From Bacillota bacterium (GTDB lineage: Bacteria > Bacillota > Clostridia > Oscillospirales > Ruminococcaceae): a DNA stretch of 64,000 nt. The notes beneath the pieces were generated by a model. It saw only the letters and a program-made list of their open reading frames with translations. It was not told the origin of the DNA and made no database searches. The stretch lies in assembly GCA_023433405.1 (NCBI GenBank), contig JAEZCT010000039.1:21861-85860 (forward strand), written 5' to 3'. Positions within the stretch are counted from its first letter, which is position 1. Each line of letters begins with the position of its first letter. The translations under genes and the position numbers were made by a program. Below are positions 1 to 7,569 of this stretch, in pieces.

Positions 1-7
1 TTTTCAT
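1..7 (-). CDS. First codons of a gene running off the left edge
   Basis: On the minus strand, 29 bases after the metY stop codon, a TGAGGAG ribosome binding site (about positions 19-25) is followed 12 bases later by ATG at positions 7-5 and then AAAA. Only Met and part of Lys are visible, so the product cannot be named. The close spacing makes it likely to be cotranscribed with metY. From context it could be another methionine-biosynthesis gene or the missing NifH-like reductase. That is a guess only. Confidence 0.5.
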
Positions 8-36
8 TTTAGTTACACACTCCTCAAAAAATATGT

Positions 37-1353
37 TTATTCGAATGCCCTTTTAAAGGCGTGTTCGAGATCAAAAATCAGGTCAGCGGGATCTTCCAGT
101 CCCGCCGAAATGCGTATAAGGTTTTCCGGGATATCGGCGGCGGCCTTTTCCTCCGCCTCCAGCTCACCGTGGGTGGTTTGGGGCGAGTTTACAATTAAGG
201 AGCGCGCGTCGCCGATGTTTACATGGTAATGAAACAGGGTGACGGCGTTTAAAAACGCCTCCCGCTGCGCCTGAGTGCCCTTAAACCCAAAGGCAAGCAG
301 TCCGCCTGCCCCGTTTTTAAAGTCGCGCTGGTACAGGGCGTGCTCGGGGCTTGCAGCAAGCGCCGGGTATCGTACCCATTCCACCGCCTCATGAGCGTTT
401 AAATATTCCGCCAGGGTCTGTGCGTTGTGTGACTGCTTGGCTAAACGCTCCGACAGCGTTTCAAGCCCCACAAGGGCCAGGTACGCGTCAAAGGGGGAAA
501 CCGCGGCGCCAAAGTAGTTGAGAAAATTAAACCTTATGCGCGCGGTAAAGGGAAACTCGGGAAAAACCTCCACAAAGCTGCGGCTATTGTCGCTCTCATC
601 GCGCAGGGTGTAGTATTTCTCGGAAAACTGCGGGAACCGATCGCTCACGAAATTAAAACGCCCGCTCTCCAGCACAAGCCCCGCTATCAGGTTTCCGTGC
701 CCGTTGAGTCCCTTGGTAGCGGAGTATATTACAATATCCGCGCCATGGGCGATGGGGTTGTAAAGATATGGGGTAGCCACCGTGTTATCCACCACCAGCG
801 GGATGCCGTGCTCATGAGCTACCTTGGCAATCGCATCCACATCCAAAAGCACGGTGTTGGGGTTGCTGATGCTTTCGATGTAAATCGCCTTGGTTTCGGG
901 GGTAATCTGCGCCGCCAATGTCTCCGGGCTGCGGATGTCCTTCGCCAGATCGAAATGAATCCCGAATTTGGGATAGATCTTCTTAAAGCTATCCGCGCTG
1001 CCGCCGTAAAGGTACGGCGAGGTCAAAATTCTGCCGCCGCCCTCCGCGAGGTTTAAGAGCGTGTAGCTGATAGCCGCCATTCCCGAGGCAAGGGCGATTG
1101 CGCCTGCCGCGCCGTCAAGTGTTTTTACGCGTTCTTCCAGCACCGCAACCGTGGGGTTGCCCACGCGGGTGTAAAGAAAGCCTGCCTCTCTTAACCCAAA
1201 GAGTGCCTTCGCGCTTTCAACGTCGCGAAAATCATAGGCCGCGGTAGCGTATATGGGCGGAGAAACTGCATAGTTGTGCTCCTTTGGCTCGTAGCCCGCT
1301 CGAATCTTCTGAGTGTCAAAGCGATACGCGGGTTGTGGTGTTTCATTAGGCAT
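37..1353 (-). CDS. metY: O-acetylhomoserine aminocarboxypropyltransferase (sulfhydrylase)
   Basis: This is a 438-residue cytosolic PLP enzyme of the Cys/Met metabolism family. It joins O-acetylhomoserine with sulfide or methanethiol to give homocysteine or methionine. YTRVGNP at about 61-67 holds the phosphate contacts, D189 (in VVDNT) should bind the pyridine nitrogen, and K214 in SATKGLNGHG is the Schiff-base lysine. Length and motifs fit MetY rather than cystathionine gamma-synthase. I chose ATG at 1353 because GAGGAG lies 8 bases upstream. The frame is open to 1455, but that part overlaps the leader ORF and has no SD. It follows the nitrogenase-like operon on the same strand and is preceded by its own Cys/Met-containing leader ORF. 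Methanethiol use is inferred from this context and is not visible in the protein. Confidence 0.93.
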   Translation of the reverse strand: MPNETPQPAYRFDTQKIRAGYEPKEHNYAVSPPIYATAAYDFRDVESAKALFGLREAGFLYTRVGNPTVAVLEERVKTLDGAAGAIALASGMAAISYTLLNLAEGGGRILTSPYLYGGSADSFKKIYPKFGIHFDLAKDIRSPETLAAQITPETKAIYIESISNPNTVLLDVDAIAKVAHEHGIPLVVDNTVATPYLYNPIAHGADIVIYSATKGLNGHGNLIAGLVLESGRFNFVSDRFPQFSEKYYTLRDESDNSRSFVEVFPEFPFTARIRFNFLNYFGAAVSPFDAYLALVGLETLSERLAKQSHNAQTLAEYLNAHEAVEWVRYPALAASPEHALYQRDFKNGAGGLLAFGFKGTQAQREAFLNAVTLFHYHVNIGDARSLIVNSPQTTHGELEAEEKAAADIPENLIRISAGLEDPADLIFDLEHAFKRAFE

Positions 1354-1360
1354 AATATTA

Positions 1361-1396
1361 GCTCCTCTCAGGAGCTTGCTTTTGCGCAGGCTCCTG
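1361..1396 (-). promoter_or_regulatory. Alternative hairpins controlling the metY ribosome binding site
   Basis: Reading the minus strand there are three short segments: CAGGAGC (1395-1389), GCTCCT (1375-1370) and the metY SD AGGAGC (1366-1361). GCTCCT can pair with the first segment, which lies inside the leader ORF, or with the SD, leaving only three bases between them. The leader stop codon (1370-1368) overlaps the GCTCCT segment. A ribosome ending or stalling here should therefore change SD access. The complementarity is directly visible; the control mechanism is inferred. Confidence 0.55.
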
Positions 1397-1445
1397 TTAA
1401 AATGGGCATTCGGGTATCGTCCGACATGTCGCCGCCGCACATCAT
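1368..1445 (-). CDS. Putative 25-residue Cys/Met-containing leader peptide of metY
   Basis: This short ORF begins ATG ATG TGC (MMCGGDMSDD...) and ends in ...TGACAKASS. Four Met and two Cys lie among 25 residues. AGG about 12 bases upstream is a weak SD. The stop lies 14 bases before the metY start and overlaps an SD-complementary segment. An upstream in-frame ATG would add MWCY. It resembles amino-acid leader peptides that sense Cys or Met supply, which fits the function of metY, but I know no named family for it. A TTGACT/TATATG pair at about 1469-1441 could instead be a promoter, which would argue against this leader. Confidence 0.5.
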   Translation of the reverse strand: MMCGGDMSDDTRMPILTGACAKASS

Positions 1446-1475
1446 ATAACACCACATCCTTTTAATAGTCAAATA

Positions 1476-1545
1476 ATGGCGCTTGCCCACAAGAAAAGCG
1501 CCGAGAGCCTTGCTGCGCGGGGACTCCATTGTCCCAGCTCTTTCA
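1476..1545 (-). promoter_or_regulatory. Structured segment upstream of the metY leader
   Basis: The minus-strand RNA can fold GGGAC/GTCCC (about 1535-1519) inside AGAGC/GCTCT, followed by GGCGCTT/AAGCGCC (1502-1496 with 1484-1478). No SAM-I or T-box consensus is present. It may be part of a longer 5' leader of metY or only incidental structure between nifB and metY. Confidence 0.3.
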
Positions 1546-1649
1546 CAGCGGAATCTATATGGCAAGAACCCGTATTCGCATTTCGGAAGAACAGAATTAT
1601 TTTCGAGTACAGGTTCTGAAATAAACTAAGGCAGCCTTATCCTTATCTC

Positions 1650-2534
1650 TTATCCGTGAGAGAATGTGTTGTCTAGCGTGACGGGACGGATATACACCTG
1701 GCTCGTAAAATCCTCGCCGCCTGGTATTCCCGCCGCGTCCGCACGGCAGCGCTGACAGTGCCGAAATACACCTATGTACTCCTCCGCCTCGCTTCGCACC
1801 TCACTCACAAGGTTGCAATCGGGCGCCGTACACCACGCAAGCTCGTGCTGCGGAATGAGGGGAATGATATTATAAATTTTTGCGCCCGCATCACTGACTG
1901 TTCTTGCCACGTCCTTCACATGCCCGGCATTGATTTCGGGAATGAGCACAGTGTTAACCTTTACGGTAATCCCGGCCGCCGCTATTGCTTCTATTCCCGC
2001 TAACTGGTTATCTATCAGAATATCGGCCGCTTCTCTCCCTTCGTACCGCTTGCCGCGGTAAACGATTCCTCCTATAATCTCTGCCTGTATACCGGGGTCA
2101 ACGGCGTTGACGGTAACGGTCAGCGAATCGATTCCAACCTCAATAATTTCTTGCGCATAGTCCGGCAGGAGTAAGCCGTTTGTACTCATGCATTTGATGA
2201 TATGGGGAAAATCCTGCTTAATCAGCCGAAAGGTTTGCAGCGCGTAGGGGGTGGCGAGTGTGTCGCCGGGTCCTGCCACCCCTGCTACTGTAATATCGGG
2301 GCAAAGCGCAACCGCCTTGCGCACCACTTCCACCGCTTCTTCGGGCGAGATGATTGCCGAGGCCACACCCGGGCGCATTTGCGTATCATTGAGCTGCCTG
2401 TCGCAAAACCTGCAGGTAATATTGCAGCCCGGAGAAACGGGCAGGTGTACCCTGCCCTTGTTGTTCTTCGCGCCGACGGCAAAGCAGGGGTGTGCTGCCG
2501 TCAGCTCCGAAAAGGTCTTACTCACATTCCTCAC
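1650..2534 (-). CDS. NifB-like radical SAM protein
   Basis: This 294-residue radical SAM enzyme is of the NifB type. NifB builds the carbide-containing iron-sulfur core used by nitrogenase cofactors. CNITCRFC gives the CxxxCxxC cluster ligands C37, C41 and C44. GPGDTL is the SAM-binding segment, and the C-terminal CQRCRADAAG matches the NifB ending. It lacks the C-terminal NafY domain of many NifBs, and the neighbouring gene supplies that domain separately. The start is GTG at 2534, overlapping the upstream TGA by four bases (GTGA), so translation is probably coupled. Fourth gene of the nitrogenase-like operon. NifB membership is firm; its client is presumably the adjacent D/K-like pair. Confidence 0.88.
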   Translation of the reverse strand: MRNVSKTFSELTAAHPCFAVGAKNNKGRVHLPVSPGCNITCRFCDRQLNDTQMRPGVASAIISPEEAVEVVRKAVALCPDITVAGVAGPGDTLATPYALQTFRLIKQDFPHIIKCMSTNGLLLPDYAQEIIEVGIDSLTVTVNAVDPGIQAEIIGGIVYRGKRYEGREAADILIDNQLAGIEAIAAAGITVKVNTVLIPEINAGHVKDVARTVSDAGAKIYNIIPLIPQHELAWCTAPDCNLVSEVRSEAEEYIGVFRHCQRCRADAAGIPGGEDFTSQVYIRPVTLDNTFSHG

Positions 2535-2866
2535 TCCGATTCCAGCAGTTTACTTTGTATGAGCTGTTCTATAATTAAATCCACCGGTCCTGCCGCCTCA
2601 AACACCCGTTTGCCCTGCCCCACCATAAAGGCGGCTGCCGACTCGCCGATGCGAATGACAAAGATGGCGTCACAGTCCCTTAACGCTTCCAGCAGGTTCT
2701 CAAACCCGCCGTCGCAATGGCCGTGACAGGAGCCGGGGGTGGTGCGCGTCTCTACCATACTGTAGGTTTCACCTGTAATGTCGTAAACCTGAAAATAACG
2801 TGCGCTGCCAAAATGTTGGTCTATATACGCGCCGTCAGTGCTTGCAAACGCAACCCTTAGAGACAA
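2531..2866 (-). CDS. NifX/NafY-family cofactor-binding protein
   Basis: This 111-residue protein has the dinitrogenase iron-molybdenum cofactor-binding fold seen in NifX, NafY and the NifB C-terminus. The start AFASTDG, followed by IDQHFGSARYFQVYD, is the family signature. Such proteins hold or ferry iron-sulfur cofactors during nitrogenase assembly. Start is TTG at 2866 with GGGGAGG seven bases upstream. It lies 41 bases after the NifK-like stop and overlaps the NifB-like start. Together the two form a split version of the NifB-NafY fusion. Which cofactor it binds cannot be read from the sequence. Confidence 0.82.
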   Translation of the reverse strand: MSLRVAFASTDGAYIDQHFGSARYFQVYDITGETYSMVETRTTPGSCHGHCDGGFENLLEALRDCDAIFVIRIGESAAAFMVGQGKRVFEAAGPVDLIIEQLIQSKLLESE

Positions 2867-2907
2867 CGGGAATCCTCCCCTTCGTATGGATACTGTTATT
2901 ACGCAAA

Positions 2908-4260
2908 CTACCGGTAGGTGGAGAGCACCGCGTCATATATATCCTCAATAACCCGAAGCCCGCCCGAAAAACCAACATAATTAGTGGTTAGCACCAGCCG
3001 GTAGGGCGTTGGAACCGACGCGGATAGAAAGTCGAATTTCTTATTCCTTGCAAGCTCCTTATCCCATCCGCTGCCTATAATCAGGCCACGGCCGCTGTTA
3101 TTAAGACCTCGAATTGTCTCCTGCGCCCTGCCCGCGTCCGGTTCAAAAAAGAGCGGGATTTCGCGTTTGTCCGAGGTGGATTTCAGCTCGGCAGCAATCT
3201 CCTGCTTAAACCTTTCGGGGGTATTATCAACCACAAACTGCTGCTTTGGAATAATTCCAACCTCATGCAGCAGGAACTTTGATAGCCCCAATACATAGCC
3301 CGCGTCGTGCAAAATATGTACATGGCCGGGCAGGCCGTAGCGAAACTCCATGAGGAAGGTGGCGAGGTTGTCAATCTCCTCATAATACGCGTCCCGCTCA
3401 TGGCGAATAAATTCTTCAGCACCCGCCTCATCCAGTCCCGCTGCCTGCTCTGCCGCAAACGCGACAACCTGGCGCAGGAAGCGTTCGGTCTCGTTCGCTC
3501 CAATGGGGATATGCGAAAACCGGGTGAAGGGCTGGCCGTAAATCTCCTCCAAATGCTCGACAATTGGAAGCCCATACCACGGGGATACAAGAATGTTAAA
3601 GTTTGCGCGGGGGATAGCCTGCCATTCGCGCACGCCACCGGAGTTTGGCCCGAATAAAACCTGCACCTTTAAGCCAACACCCTCCAGTAAACGTTTGTAT
3701 TCCCGCAGGTTTCCCTTCCAAAAGGGGTCCTGATAGGGCAGCGAAGCAAATAAATTAACGGTTTTCTTTTCACTGCGCAGAGGATTGTCGCCCTCAAAGC
3801 CGCTGACGTACTGGTCGATGATGGCGTTAACCACCAAGCTGTGGGCTTCCAGGCTCGAGCACTTAAAGCCCGCTGTTTCCACCGCCACAATGGGCTTGCC
3901 CTCGTCGCGGAATTCATCCGCCAGGCTTTCCACATCGTCGCCCACAATTCCGGCGGTGCAGCCGGTCATCACCACCTGCAAATCGGTATCCAGCACCTTG
4001 TAGGTATTGGCGATGATTTCGCGCAGCTTGTCAATGCCGCCAAACACCACCTCCTGCTCGCTGAAATTGGTGCAGGGTGAGGTACTGCCCCCCGCGTACC
4101 CGGTGGAGCGCTCAAAAAAGCCCTGTATCATATTGCCGCAGCCCGGACCGGAATGGAGGATAGGCACCGCCTTGGGGATGGCCACAACGCTTTGCAGCGC
4201 GCCAATGGCGCAGGTATAACGCTCCTGTTCTATCATACCGCTTGCGGTTTTTGTACTCAT
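2908..4260 (-). CDS. Nitrogenase component 1 family protein, NifK-like (beta) subunit
   Basis: This 450-residue protein of the nitrogenase/oxidoreductase component 1 family looks like a beta subunit. C17 (ERYTCAIG), C41 (HSGPGCG) and C101 (TGCTAGIVGDD) fall where NifK has its three P-cluster cysteines, so a bridging P-type cluster with the adjacent D-like subunit is plausible. The protein starts close to the first ligand and lacks the long N-terminal arm of NifK. Its ATG at 4260 overlaps the D-like stop (ATGA), typical of cotranslated D/K pairs. NifE/NifN, AnfK/VnfK and MarK-type assignments cannot be separated by eye. The nearby metY and the absence of other nif genes favour a non-canonical reductase over true nitrogenase. 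Confidence 0.85.
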   Translation of the reverse strand: MSTKTASGMIEQERYTCAIGALQSVVAIPKAVPILHSGPGCGNMIQGFFERSTGYAGGSTSPCTNFSEQEVVFGGIDKLREIIANTYKVLDTDLQVVMTGCTAGIVGDDVESLADEFRDEGKPIVAVETAGFKCSSLEAHSLVVNAIIDQYVSGFEGDNPLRSEKKTVNLFASLPYQDPFWKGNLREYKRLLEGVGLKVQVLFGPNSGGVREWQAIPRANFNILVSPWYGLPIVEHLEEIYGQPFTRFSHIPIGANETERFLRQVVAFAAEQAAGLDEAGAEEFIRHERDAYYEEIDNLATFLMEFRYGLPGHVHILHDAGYVLGLSKFLLHEVGIIPKQQFVVDNTPERFKQEIAAELKSTSDKREIPLFFEPDAGRAQETIRGLNNSGRGLIIGSGWDKELARNKKFDFLSASVPTPYRLVLTTNYVGFSGGLRVIEDIYDAVLSTYR

Positions 4261-5741
4261 TTGCGGTTACCTCCGTTTAAAAAGGTATGAGGCTCCTGGG
4301 CAAGCCACCATTTGGTATAGGGGTTGACGGAATGCTTCGCAAGGTTTTTTACAAACTCGTCATTTTCGAGCGTCTCAAGGATACGCTCCCCGTAACGGAG
4401 GATTCCCTCATAGCCCATGCTAAAATGCTCATCGCCGATAAGCAGCGAGGGAATGCCAAGCTTTGCACCCCACAGGGTCATGCCGCCATGCCGTGCCAGC
4501 AGCACATCGGGTCGCAGGCGGTTTAGCATATTCACAAGCTCAAATTCCTGCTTGTTGCAGATGTTAAAGTTGGGTACGTCGCCGTAATCCTTGACGCTTT
4601 GCGCCAGCATATCGCTTTCCTCGCTGCCGTTGTCGTACAACGGGTCGTGATGGAATATGGCCGCGCCCTTAGCCTCCATACCAAGCTCTCGCAGAATGGA
4701 GAGCAGCGCGTGACCGTGCCCCGCTCCGGCAGTGACATAAGCGGTCTTGCCCTGCAGCTTTTCACGAAGGGCGGCAATCTTCGGCAGATACTCCGCCTTT
4801 TTGGCGGCAATCAGCTCCTCCGCCCCCTTCTCCTTGCCGAGGGTCTTTCCCAGTGCCCGGAACCAGCGGTCGGTCTGCGCCACGCCGTAGGGAGGGGCGG
4901 CTTTTATCTCGGGTACGCCGAATTCCTGCTCCAACGCGGTGGCAAGATAGGAGCCCAGCGTGGCACATGCCTGAACCGTCGCGGCAGCCTCTGAGGAACG
5001 CGAGAGACTTTCCACCGTAGAATAGGGGGTGATGAAGTTTGGTTTGGCTCCGAGCGGAGCAAACCATTCCGTAAAGATATCAGAGCCCCAGAAGTTGATG
5101 ACGTTTACAACATCCCCCCGCCGCTCGCGGGCGGGCTTAATGAGCTTACGGGCAATGCCGTGGTAACCCGCGTCAAAGCCGGTAGTCCACACCTTGGAGC
5201 GAAAGCCCTCGCAAAAGATAGCCGCCACCGGTATGCCAAGCTCCGCCTCCGCTTGGTCGCACACGCTCTCCACATCGTCTCCGATAATGCCGGCGGCGCA
5301 GGTGGTCAGCACAAAGATTGCGTTGGGGTGGGCGCGCTCATACACCTCCCTAATTCCGTTAGCCAGCTTAACCGCGCCGCCGTACACCGTGTCGGTCTCC
5401 TGCAGGTTTGTTGAAAAAATTCTGCGCTGGGTGGGCTTTTCAACATCCCGGAGGGGAGAATTCACCCGATAGGTGAACGCGAACTCATGAAAGCAGGAGG
5501 AGCAGCCCACCGGCCCGTGGCTGATGACCGCCGCGTCCTGAACCAGAATAACCATACAGGCGGCCTGAGAGGTGGAGCAGCCAAGACACTGCGAGAAGGA
5601 GCGGCTTTTATCCTTGATACCGCACCGGGAACACTCCACCAGCTCCTCCGCACCGCCCTGAAAACCCGTTATGGAGTTTAGGCGTATCTCTCGAATAGCG
5701 ACCTCGGGGAGCTGCAAATTAATGCGATTGATATTGCTCAT
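4257..5741 (-). CDS. Nitrogenase component 1 family protein, NifD-like (alpha) subunit
   Basis: This 494-residue alpha-type subunit carries C55, C80 (ISHGPVGC) and C148 (TTCAAGIIGDD), which align with the NifD P-cluster ligands. C259 (TVQACATLG, followed by EFGVP) matches NifD C275, which holds the active-site cofactor. The His ligand region near H442 reads IGDEHFSMGYEG, so the His position is uncertain. C52, C62 and C83 are extra cysteines. Start: ATG at 5741, about 12 bases after AAAGGA. An earlier ATG at 5753 touches the SD, and the frame beyond it is leader sequence. First gene of the operon; a Cys/Met leader ORF and an intrinsic terminator lie upstream. A reductase catalytic subunit is likely; the substrate is unknown. 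Confidence 0.85.
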   Translation of the reverse strand: MSNINRINLQLPEVAIREIRLNSITGFQGGAEELVECSRCGIKDKSRSFSQCLGCSTSQAACMVILVQDAAVISHGPVGCSSCFHEFAFTYRVNSPLRDVEKPTQRRIFSTNLQETDTVYGGAVKLANGIREVYERAHPNAIFVLTTCAAGIIGDDVESVCDQAEAELGIPVAAIFCEGFRSKVWTTGFDAGYHGIARKLIKPARERRGDVVNVINFWGSDIFTEWFAPLGAKPNFITPYSTVESLSRSSEAAATVQACATLGSYLATALEQEFGVPEIKAAPPYGVAQTDRWFRALGKTLGKEKGAEELIAAKKAEYLPKIAALREKLQGKTAYVTAGAGHGHALLSILRELGMEAKGAAIFHHDPLYDNGSEESDMLAQSVKDYGDVPNFNICNKQEFELVNMLNRLRPDVLLARHGGMTLWGAKLGIPSLLIGDEHFSMGYEGILRYGERILETLENDEFVKNLAKHSVNPYTKWWLAQEPHTFLNGGNRK

Positions 5742-5871
5742 CGTAACAGTCATTCCTTTCTGATGAAAAAGGGCAGTTTGATTGGTATCGCCATTAGTGC
5801 ATTCCACACGCCGGCTTTCTCTCTTTCGGCAAATGAAACGCATATTGAGATAAAGGCAGGGGGCTTTGCGT

Positions 5872-5921
5872 TGAAAATAAAAAAGCACAGTCCGGAATTT
5901 CTCGGACTGTGCTTTGCACAG
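5872..5921 (-). terminator. Attenuator-type intrinsic terminator in the 5' leader of the nitrogenase-like operon
   Basis: On the minus strand, AAAGCACAGTCCG (5914-5902) pairs with CGGACTGTGCTTT (5894-5882) and is followed by CTTTTTTATTTT. No minus-strand gene lies upstream that it could terminate, and the nifD-like start is only about 130 bases downstream. A CTGTGC at 5921-5916 can pair with the 5' arm GCACAG (5912-5907), giving a competing antiterminator hairpin. Another GCACAG at 6025-6020 could sequester that CTGTGC. Confidence 0.7.
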
Positions 5922-5942
5922 GCATTAAAATTCGCGTGCCGG

Positions 5943-6002
5943 TCATTTTAATTGTGGGCAGCAGCACATGCGCATCATGCACATGGCAGATACGCGGCTC
6001 AT
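5943..6002 (-). CDS. Putative Cys/Met-rich leader peptide (19 residues) of the nitrogenase-like operon
   Basis: The minus-strand ORF MSRVSAMCMMRMCCCPQLK has five Met and four Cys in 19 codons, all Cys being TGC, with three in a row. AGGA lies only two bases before the ATG, so spacing is short. An in-frame ATG at 6014 would give a 23-residue form. The stop codon is 28 bases before the stem of an intrinsic terminator. This arrangement is that of a transcription-attenuation leader sensing cysteine (or methionine) charging. It fits an operon linked to metY. I know no curated family for this peptide; existence of translation is inferred. Confidence 0.6.
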   Translation of the reverse strand: MSRVSAMCMMRMCCCPQLK

Positions 6003-6058
6003 CGTCCTATTCATCAGTGCTGTGCGATTGCAATTCATATTCAGCCTCACTCTGCGCC

Positions 6059-6163
6059 TTATACTAATATCCGATTTAAAAGAGTATAAAAATCAAGTGA
6101 AAAGCTTTAATTATGGGTTTTCACGCGGATTTTTATCGACTCTTTTTGAGGAGATTAGTATTA
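6059..6163 (+). repeat. Palindromic intergenic repeat, copy 1 (type A)
   Basis: About 105 bp, with ends TTATACTAATATCC... and ...GGAGATTAGTATTA forming terminal inverted repeats of about 34 bp around the asymmetric core TTTATGGGTTTTCACGCGG (this copy lacks one T). It sits between the divergent nitrogenase-like operon and the SDR, so the operon promoter must lie within or beyond it. Confidence 0.9.
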
Positions 6164-6371
6164 CATGCGCCGCGAATTTATCATATAAAACATATAAGAT
6201 TAATATGATTTATATCATACTTATATTAGAAAGTCAAGGAATACATGCCGCGATTTATTGGGTGAGCGTAAATTTGGTAAGTCAAACAGTTTCCTGTAAG
6301 GCATTAGAATTTAAATGTATGTTTTGCCCCAACAATTGCGAACACACTACCTTGTCCCCGAAGATGAGTCA

Positions 6372-6400
6372 TTGTTATTCTCGGGCTATTGTGCTATATT
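6372..6400 (+). promoter_or_regulatory. Probable sigma-A promoter of the SDR gene
   Basis: TTGTTA (6372-6377), a 17-base spacer and TATATT (6395-6400) precede the SDR start by about 87 bases. No operator is evident. Confidence 0.5.
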
Positions 6401-6486
6401 CTGTATATCACCGCCTTACGATAGCGTGTACTCCTAGCCAGCCGACAGCCTTGAGGACTAAAATAACGATTTACAGGAGCTTTAAC

Positions 6487-7317
6487 ATGAAATACGCACT
6501 CTTTACCGGTGCAACCGGTGGACTTGGCGCCCAGTGTGTGGAGGCGCTCTCTCAAACCGGACGCTGGACCATCTTCGCCTCGGGAACCAACGAGGCGGCA
6601 CTCGAGAGACTGGGTGGGCTTGCCCATGTCATTCCCCTGCGCATGAACGTCACCGATGAGGCAAGCATTGAGACCGCGCATCAGATGGTTGCGGAGCACA
6701 CCGGCGCGCTGGACGCAGTCGCAAACTTCGCGGGCATATCCTACATGACCTCTCTGGTTGAGGAGGGCGGTCCGCAGGCAATGGAGCGGCTGTTTGCCGT
6801 CAATGTCTTAGGCATGGCGCGGGTGAACCGCACGTTTTTGAGTATGCTTGACAACGGCAGGGGGCGCATACTCAATTGCAGCTCTGAGGTGGGCTGGATG
6901 ACCCCGGCACCCTTTGCGGGACCCTATGCCGTTTCGAAATACGCGGTGGAGGCGTACAGCGACAGTTTGCGGAGGGAGCTATTGTATCTTGAAATTCCCG
7001 TAGTAAAGATTCAGCCCGGTTCTTATGAAACCCCTATGCTGCGGCAAATTGATACTGACTTTGACCGTCTGGTTGGCGATACCCGCTATTACAAGGAGCT
7101 GCTGGTGAAAATGAGGCCAATGATGACCTCGTTGGGCATGAGCCAAAAGAACGACCCGAACCGCCTTGCGCGAATTGTACTTCGGGCCATGGAAGCAAAG
7201 CGCCCGAAACGAGCCTATCGCGTGGGCACCGACCGGCTGCTCGCCCTGATGGAGCTTTTGCCCGAATGGGGTGTGGACGCGATGTACCGGGCCTTTTTTG
7301 GAAAGCGGCAGCAATAG
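6487..7317 (+). CDS. Short-chain dehydrogenase/reductase
   Basis: This 276-residue classical SDR is an NAD(P)-dependent oxidoreductase of unknown substrate. TGATGGLG at 7-14 is the dinucleotide loop, NFAG at 80-83 the structural motif, N106 and S132/S133 the catalytic Asn/Ser region, and YAVSK supplies Y147 and K151. The extended C-terminus after about 200 fits SDRs acting on lipid or retinol-like molecules, but that is weak. Start: ATG at 6487 with AGGAG eight bases upstream. The frame is open further left, but through a palindromic repeat and the promoter, so that part is not coding. It appears monocistronic. Confidence 0.9.
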   Translation: MKYALFTGATGGLGAQCVEALSQTGRWTIFASGTNEAALERLGGLAHVIPLRMNVTDEASIETAHQMVAEHTGALDAVANFAGISYMTSLVEEGGPQAMERLFAVNVLGMARVNRTFLSMLDNGRGRILNCSSEVGWMTPAPFAGPYAVSKYAVEAYSDSLRRELLYLEIPVVKIQPGSYETPMLRQIDTDFDRLVGDTRYYKELLVKMRPMMTSLGMSQKNDPNRLARIVLRAMEAKRPKRAYRVGTDRLLALMELLPEWGVDAMYRAFFGKRQQ

Positions 7318-7569
7318 AGATTGGGCGTGTCGGTCAAGTAAACTATCGTCTACCCGTTGTGGACAAAATATACGTTGTTCACAACTGATCCTTTGAGGAT
7401 TTTTGTCCTCGGTTAAAAATATGAAAAACAAGGCTCTTAGCTTGCGCAAAAACATGGGCAGGCTGATCGCGGAGGAAGGTCGGCTAATCAAAAATCCCGT
7501 TTCAACGAGATTTGGATTGCGGCGGTCGGTTAGGCCCTTGTGATATATAAAAAGGAGGCGGATTTACAA

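Noticed and set aside
1354..1650. SAM-I riboswitch or T-box before metY
   Set aside because: Neither the SAM-I core nor the T-box sequence is present; a leader ORF with alternative hairpins fits better.
37..5741. A standard nitrogen-fixation (nif) operon
   Set aside because: No NifH, NifE, NifN, NifV or molybdenum genes are visible, the K protein lacks the NifK N-terminal arm, and metY is the neighbour.
5968..6486. N-terminal extension of the SDR reading frame
   Set aside because: It runs through a palindromic repeat and the promoter, and the SD and family start are at 6487.
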